The notes under the pieces: generated by a model
What the model saw: only the letters and a program-made list of their open reading frames with translations
The model's database searches: none
Told to the model about the DNA's origin: nothing
Source: Kordiimonas lipolytica
GTDB lineage: Bacteria > Pseudomonadota > Alphaproteobacteria > Sphingomonadales > Kordiimonadaceae
DNA length: 64,000 nt
Direction of reading: 5' to 3'
Assembly (NCBI RefSeq): GCF_001550065.1
Contig: NZ_LRUB01000036.1
Span: forward strand, 248,001 to 312,000
Made by a program: the position numbers and the translations under genes
In this document: one piece after another, positions 59,907 through 64,000 of the stretch
Position numbering within the stretch: position 1 is the first letter of the stretch
Layout of the letters: the number at the start of each line of letters is the position of its first letter

Positions 59907-59963
59907 GGCTTTTTACCTTCTCCGACCCGTGGAGAGCCGGAGCTTCAATTGGGGGTTAGGGGG

Positions 59964-60488
59964 TTATTTTTTTCTGAAGGCGTCCAGGGTGACGACATTG
60001 TCGCCGCCGGTTTCATCCGCAACTTCAGCGCCCACAGCGCTTGCCGCCTTATCGTCGTCCTGATTGTCGGCGTCTTCATGGGGGGCGCCGTCAAATTCCG
60101 CTTCCAGGTCCTGCTCGTCCAGGTCCTCTTCGCTTTCGTCATGGAACTGAAGGGCAAACTGTACGCTTGGGTCCACAAACCCGACGACGGCAGAAAAAGG
60201 AATTTTAAGCATTTCAGGGGTCTGGTTGAACGAGAGGCCGACTTCAAAATAGTCTTCCTCAACCTTCAGGCCCCAGAATTTGTGCTGCAGCACAATGGTC
60301 ATTTCCTCAGGGAAACGGCTTTTCAGGTGGCCGGGGATATCAACGCCCTCCGCCTGTGTCTTGAATGCAATGTAGAAATGATGGTCGCCTTGCAGGCCAT
60401 CTTCGGCTGTTTCACGAAGGATGGTCCGAACCACACCGCGAAGCGCGTCCTGTACCTTGGCGTCGTAATCGATAAAAGTTTCTGACAT
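59964..60488 (-). CDS. sspB: SspB-family ClpXP adaptor
   Basis: A 174-residue protein of the alphaproteobacterial SspB type, which delivers ssrA-tagged proteins to ClpXP. The core spans residues 10-110 (R-G-V-V-R-T-I-L, G-D-H-H-F-Y-I-A-F-K-T near 40, W-G-L-K-V-x-x-x-Y-F-E-V-G-L-S-F-N near 72, P-F-S-A-V-V-G-F-V-D-P near 93), followed by an acidic linker of about 45 residues and the V-V-T-L-D-A-F-R-K-K tail that binds ClpX. I chose ATG 60488. The matching tmRNA lies at 63 kb. Confidence 0.93.
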   Translation of the reverse strand: MSETFIDYDAKVQDALRGVVRTILRETAEDGLQGDHHFYIAFKTQAEGVDIPGHLKSRFPEEMTIVLQHKFWGLKVEEDYFEVGLSFNQTPEMLKIPFSAVVGFVDPSVQFALQFHDESEEDLDEQDLEAEFDGAPHEDADNQDDDKAASAVGAEVADETGGDNVVTLDAFRKK

Positions 60489-60921
60489 GCTGGAACTCAA
60501 GCTCTTTCCCTGACAACAAAGATGCACCCTTATAAAGCTTCCCTTTCAAAGGGTGAAGGGGGAAATCGATTGTTTTTTCACCTATTTCGCAGGACTGGCC
60601 GCTTACTGCGCCAAAGTGGTTTTGCAACCTAAGCAGATTATTTGGTTGTGCGGCCCCTCCGGCGAGCGTGATGGCACCAGGCCTTGTTCGCTCTTCGCCT
60701 CAGCGCCTTTTCGCCTCGCGTTCTGCCTGTTTGAGGGGAGCAGAAAACAACCTGACGGTTAAAGCTATTTTAACTACAAGGGCGACAAATTGACGACAGC
60801 GTCACCAATATGTCTTATTGTTTGGCGCTTACCAGTAGAATTTGAAGCACGAACAGGGGGCCTTGGGCACACAATCGCGAATATGATTGGGGTGCGCCAA
60901 ACAAGGCCCAGCCAGGACGAA
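60489..60921. other. 433-bp divergent promoter region between sspB and luxR
   Basis: No gene seen. It holds two perfect inverted repeats, GTTAAA-N5-TTTAAC at 60758-60774 and TGACG-N4-CGTCA at 60791-60804, both upstream of the luxR start. Either may be a binding site. The luxR frame is open back to 60790, so a longer start in this region is possible. Confidence 0.5.
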
Positions 60922-61656
60922 ATGAACTTACAGTATTTCCAGATGGCGCTTGATTTTATCGAGTCTTCCAAAAAGTTTCAGACTTTGGATGAACTCGGTG
61001 TTGCCTTCCATAACACGACAAAATCCCTTGGGTTTGACCATTACGCCTGTGTTTCTTGTGTTGAATTCGGGGCCCTGCCGGACGGCGCTGTGTTCCTGGC
61101 GGACTATCCGGAAGACTGGACCAAATATTATCTGGAAAACGAGTATGACCGGACGGACCGTATTCTGCAGGTTTCGCTGAAGGAACATATGCCCTTCAAC
61201 TGGGACAATAATATTATCCACAAGGGTATGACGCCCGAGCAGTCCGAGATGATGTGTGAAGCGGAAGATGCGGGCCTTCTTTACGGTGTGACAGTGCCGA
61301 TCCACATTGTGGGGGCCTTTCCGGGTGCTGTGAATGTGGTGGGCGAACACCGGGATGTCGACCCGGCAGCCGAACATGCCGTGCATCTGATGAGTGTGTA
61401 CCTGCATGATGCGGCGTTAAGGATATCAAAAGAGGGCAAGACACCCTTGAAGCCTGTGGCAAAATTGACTCCGCGCGAAAAGGAATGTCTGCAGTGGGTG
61501 GCGGCCGGCAAAACCGACTGGGAGATCTCTTCTATCCTGTCCATCGCCGAACGAACGGTGCATACCCATGTCGAAAGCGCCAAGACGAAGCTGGGCGTGA
61601 ACACCAGGGTGCAGGCCGTTGTTAAGGCCTTTCTGACCAACCTGATACACCACTAG
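60922..61656 (+). CDS. LuxR-family autoinducer-binding regulator
   Basis: A 244-residue quorum-sensing regulator. Residues 15-160 form the autoinducer-binding domain: W-x-x-Y-Y-x-x-N-x-Y-D-R-T-D near 65-78 contains the tryptophan, tyrosine and aspartate of the ligand pocket, and P-F-N-W-D near 92 the next tryptophan. The LuxR HTH spans about 180-240 (L-T-P-R-E-K-E-C-L-Q-W-V-A-A-G-K, R-T-V-H-T-H-V-E-S-A-K-T-K-L-G-V). I chose ATG 60922 behind AGGA; ATG 60883 would add 13 residues. It precedes luxI by 112 bp. Confidence 0.92.
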   Translation: MNLQYFQMALDFIESSKKFQTLDELGVAFHNTTKSLGFDHYACVSCVEFGALPDGAVFLADYPEDWTKYYLENEYDRTDRILQVSLKEHMPFNWDNNIIHKGMTPEQSEMMCEAEDAGLLYGVTVPIHIVGAFPGAVNVVGEHRDVDPAAEHAVHLMSVYLHDAALRISKEGKTPLKPVAKLTPREKECLQWVAAGKTDWEISSILSIAERTVHTHVESAKTKLGVNTRVQAVVKAFLTNLIHH

Positions 61657-61768
61657 GGATTGCATTTAACAATCTTTTGCGAAAACCTAGTCCATTCGGC
61701 TGATTTTTCAGGTGCAAATAATAAGCGATCATCGCCTCACTACCCACTATGCATGAAGGAGGTGAGTG

Positions 61769-62404
61769 ATGATCCATGTTGTGAGTTCTGTAAACAGGGC
61801 CGACTATAGCGGCTATCTACATCAGCTTTGGCAGCAGCGTTATGATGTCTTTGTAGAGAAGATGGGATGGAGCCTGGATTGCTCAAAAGGTATGGAGCGT
61901 GACCAGTTCGACCGTCCTGATACCGTTTATCTTCTGTGCATAGATGCGAAAGGCAACCTCAAGGGGGCCATGCGCCTGTTGCCTACGGTGAAGCCACATC
62001 TGATGAGCGAGGCCTTCCCACAGTTGTGCGCTGATGGGGTGCCCCGATCAAAAACCACCTGGGAAGTATCGCGCTTCTACAGCCTGACAGGTCGTCACAT
62101 GATGCTGGAACGCGACCGCACGGTTAGCGAGCTGGTATGCGGCCTGTTTGAATATGGCATCAAGGCAGGGATAGACAGTGTGACCTGCGTTGCCAGCATG
62201 GTGCTGTTCCCCACAATCCTGAAGGCTGGCTGGAATGTCACGCCGCTTGGGTTGCCGTCTGTTTCGGATGGTGAGGTAATTCTGGCGTTCAAGATTGATC
62301 TGAACGCAGCAGATTATGAAAAAGTGTGCGAAACACGCGGTATTGAGGGCAGTGTTATCAACCAAGCACCCGTCCATGAACGTGAGCTGGAGATGGCAGT
62401 ATGA
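61769..62404 (+). CDS. Acyl-homoserine-lactone synthase (LuxI family)
   Basis: A 211-residue LuxI protein that makes an acyl-homoserine lactone from SAM and acyl-ACP. Catalytic residues are visible: Q-Q-R-Y-D-V-F near 22, E-x-D-Q-F-D near 45, M-R-L-L-P near 73, and W-E-V-S-R-F near 100. I chose ATG 61769, 4 bp after AGGAGGTG, rather than the GTG just before it. Co-transcribed with the small gene that overlaps its stop. The acyl chain cannot be predicted. Confidence 0.94.
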   Translation: MIHVVSSVNRADYSGYLHQLWQQRYDVFVEKMGWSLDCSKGMERDQFDRPDTVYLLCIDAKGNLKGAMRLLPTVKPHLMSEAFPQLCADGVPRSKTTWEVSRFYSLTGRHMMLERDRTVSELVCGLFEYGIKAGIDSVTCVASMVLFPTILKAGWNVTPLGLPSVSDGEVILAFKIDLNAADYEKVCETRGIEGSVINQAPVHERELEMAV

Positions 62405-62742
62405 CGCTTTACGACAATCCTCCGTTTCGTGATCGCAGCTCCCCTCTGGACGACAGCATCGGGCGTCTTCTGTTTATGTTCGGCCAACTGGAAGAGTGGC
62501 AGGTGGAAAGCATCGTCAATCGTGTCCATCGTGCGTTGCCTGTGCCTGTGGAACGCCCCAAGGAAGATGCGCCCGAGGCCAAGGCCATGGGCAGAGGCGA
62601 TGTTGCCCAGCGCGGCGTTGTGCAGCTTCTCTATCTGATTGCCGCGCAGACCTATGCCGATATTCTTTTCGCGCTGACCTACGCAGAAACCCTGGCGATG
62701 ATGAAGGGCGCAAATTACGAGACAGAGGGATCGGCCCACTAG
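62401..62742 (+). CDS. Small unknown protein coupled to luxI
   Basis: A 113-residue soluble, mostly helical protein with no family I recognise. Its ATG overlaps the luxI stop (ATGA), which argues for co-translation. Residues 15-45 hold a hydrophobic helix L-L-F-M-F-G-Q-L-E-E-W-Q-V-E and 70-105 a second helix V-V-Q-L-L-Y-L-I-A-A-Q-T-Y. It could be a regulator of AHL signalling, but nothing beyond position supports this. Confidence 0.7.
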   Translation: MTLYDNPPFRDRSSPLDDSIGRLLFMFGQLEEWQVESIVNRVHRALPVPVERPKEDAPEAKAMGRGDVAQRGVVQLLYLIAAQTYADILFALTYAETLAMMKGANYETEGSAH

Positions 62743-62770
62743 GCCGGCCCAAACGAGCTCTCTTGACCTC

Positions 62771-62850
62771 ATCCAGCAATCAGGACCGCTGGATGGGGGC
62801 ATTCAACCGCCGGTGCGTGTGTGGTGACGCGCCCGGCGGTTATACTTTTC
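62771..62850 (+). terminator. Two hairpins downstream of the luxI operon
   Basis: ATCCAGC/GCTGGAT at 62771-62794 and a 9-bp perfect stem AACCGCCGG/CCGGCGGTT at 62805-62841 followed by ATACTTTTCC. They probably end the luxR-luxI transcript. Confidence 0.45.
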
Positions 62851-62954
62851 CGGGGAAGGCGCAACAGATCGGCAGGTCAAAAGGCAGTGCCGACGCACAA
62901 GGCTGAAGGGATATATTCAGCTGATACCGGCAGATTGATGCTGTTAGGGGTAAG

Positions 62955-63290
62955 TGGGCCGTTCTGTTGCTAGGTGGCCCAACCCCCACCTGATGGAGTC
63001 AACCATCAGGAATTTATATAAATGTAGTAGCTATGACCGCTTACGCAGCAACAGCATACTCGACGTTGTTGTCGTTAGCATTTATTTTAGGTGGCCCATC
63101 ACGGCGGTGCCATCCCGGGCGAAGAGCAACATCTTTCGATACACGTCGATCCTGGTTCGCCCCCATCAGCAACGGTCTGGTGACCAAATGGCCTTGCTTT
63201 CCAGGCAAGCAGGCCGTTCCTGGTGGAGGCGCCGGGTACTGCCCCCGGGTCCGCAATAGCTACTCAATGCACCGTTTATCGCCATAGTCG
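62955..63290 (-). ncRNA. ssrA: Circularly permuted (two-piece) tmRNA
   Basis: On the minus strand the acceptor piece comes first: a T-arm-like GGACCCGGGGGCAGTACCC, then CGCCTCC and ACCA ending at 63221. An intervening segment with a hairpin follows, then the coding piece starting GGGGGCGA at 63164; GGGGGCG pairs with CGCCTCC as the acceptor stem. The tag frame at 63079-63041 reads ANDNNVEYAVAA and stops with TAA, typical of alphaproteobacteria. Pseudoknot-like stems follow the tag (CTGATGG/CCATCAG). The outer ends are estimates. tmRNA rescues stalled ribosomes together with SmpB. Confidence 0.92.
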
Positions 63291-63440
63291 CCGAAGCGAC
63301 ACCCTTGATATAAGCAATTGCGACATGGATTTAAAGTCCAATAAACGGTTGTTTTTATTAAATAGTACAGATTCGGGATTTTCTCGAAGCTGTGGCATAA
63401 TAGGGGTCTTACGGGTCAACCCATCAGAGGAGAATGATCC

Positions 63441-64000
63441 ATGCCTGACCAACAGCATTGGGAATGGACGGCCGAAACCGGCCCCCGCGGCAATCTGCGC
63501 GAAGCGGTTGCCCTGTTCAGTACAGAAGATGATTTGCAAGCCGCAGTGGATGACCTTGAATGCCACGGGTTCTCGAACGCTGCGGTTTCAAGACCGAAGC
63601 CGATCAAGGATATCGAGGCAGCGGTTCACCATCCGGTAAATTCCATACAGGAACTGGAAGATGACGCCAGTGTCCCGCGTGAGGCCTATATCGACAAGGA
63701 CAGCCGCTCAAGCGGCATGATGGTGATGATTGTGGTGCCTGTTTATGTCCTGTTGCTTGCAGGCGCCGGCATTGCAGCCGGCCACGGGCTTGCGACATGG
63801 GAAGCCGTCGTGCTTACTGTGGGCCTTGGGCTTATCGGCATGCTGGGTGGCGGTTATTACGCCATGCGTTATGCGCGCCGTGCCAGTGAGCGGGTCCGGG
63901 AGGAGCAGGCCCGGGGTGGGCTCCTTTTGTGGGTGCGTACAGGCAGCCGGGCACAGGAAGACCGCGCGCTTGAGATCCTCAGGCGGCATGCGGGCAGGGA
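63441..64000 (+). CDS. Unknown membrane protein with stress-protein-like N-terminus, cut by the window end
   Basis: The frame is open from ATG 63441 (preceded by GAGGAG) to the window end, 186 codons. Residues 20-55 (A-V-A-L-F-S-T-E-D-D-L-Q-A-A-V-D-D-L) resemble the ferredoxin-like fold of YflT-type general-stress proteins, then a linker, then two membrane helices near 94-112 and 118-138 with a conserved-looking glycine-rich loop, then G-G-L-L-L-W-V-R-T and L-E-I-L-R-R-H. It is probably the C-terminal repeat of the same fold. Function unknown. Confidence 0.72.
   Translation, partial: MPDQQHWEWTAETGPRGNLREAVALFSTEDDLQAAVDDLECHGFSNAAVSRPKPIKDIEAAVHHPVNSIQELEDDASVPREAYIDKDSRSSGMMVMIVVPVYVLLLAGAGIAAGHGLATWEAVVLTVGLGLIGMLGGGYYAMRYARRASERVREEQARGGLLLWVRTGSRAQEDRALEILRRHAGR

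Noticed and set aside
61657..61768. A lux box upstream of luxI
   Set aside because: The ACCT and AGGT words near 61685-61713 are not placed as a 20-bp dyad; only a short GCGAT-C-ATCGC palindrome is present, which is too small to call.

Overview
The window reads as one chromosome segment of a GC-rich, probably marine, alphaproteobacterium. The strongest markers are a circularly permuted (two-piece) tmRNA gene whose tag reads ANDNNVEYAVAA, an alphaproteobacterial SspB, a MetH split into two proteins after a MetF, and an acyl-homoserine-lactone quorum-sensing pair. Kordiimonadales or a related order is a plausible guess, but the genus cannot be fixed from this sequence.

Layout. 1-8.4 kb: end of a CDF metal transporter, an ArsC/Spx-like protein, PhzF, glutathione peroxidase, a Tat-exported spermidine-dehydrogenase-like flavoenzyme, an encapsulated-ferritin-like protein, an AT-rich patch with an unknown membrane protein, an NSS transporter and an epoxide-hydrolase-like enzyme. 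8.4-19.5 kb: a seven-repeat cysteine protein, RhlE helicase, a MarR-controlled transporter operon with two clear operators, GST/GFA/MBL genes, EttA and a DUF547 protein. 19.67-20.88 kb: an intact IS3-family (IS407-group-like) element with a 4-bp target duplication. 20.9-29.3 kb: MlaA, an ArsR-methyltransferase regulator with a perfect operator, metF, split metH, an RNase-Z-like hydrolase and a PAS protein.

29.5-43.9 kb is the remarkable part: an R-body (reb) locus. Ten tandem RebB-family genes are flanked by low-complexity and coiled-coil accessory proteins, an ECF-like sigma factor with a roughly 190-residue N-terminal extension, and a divergent pair encoding a 310-residue protein and a 1352-residue repeat protein that ends in an archaemetzincin-like zinc site. 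I found a bipartite promoter-like motif, TCACA-N14-(N)CGTC, at exactly the same spacing upstream of ten transcription units on both strands: the reb genes, two accessory genes, the sigma gene itself and the giant metalloprotease. This looks like a dedicated, self-activating sigma regulon that ties the R-body to the protease. Several reb genes also have their own hairpin terminators.

43.9-64 kb: tRNA-Thr(UGU), a 4Fe-4S protein, MscS and ZntB-like membrane proteins. Next comes a probable nitrogen/carbamoyl cluster: a signal-peptide membrane protein, an SSS symporter, a 39-residue membrane peptide, an ATCase-like carbamoyltransferase with an altered amino-acid-binding loop, and AsnB, divergent from an M20 carbamoylase and a MarR. 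Beyond it lie a divergent amidoligase and class I amidotransferase pair, an ArsR-PLP decarboxylase operon, GNAT, class I fumarase, SspB, LuxR-LuxI plus a coupled small gene, the tmRNA, and a membrane protein cut by the window end.
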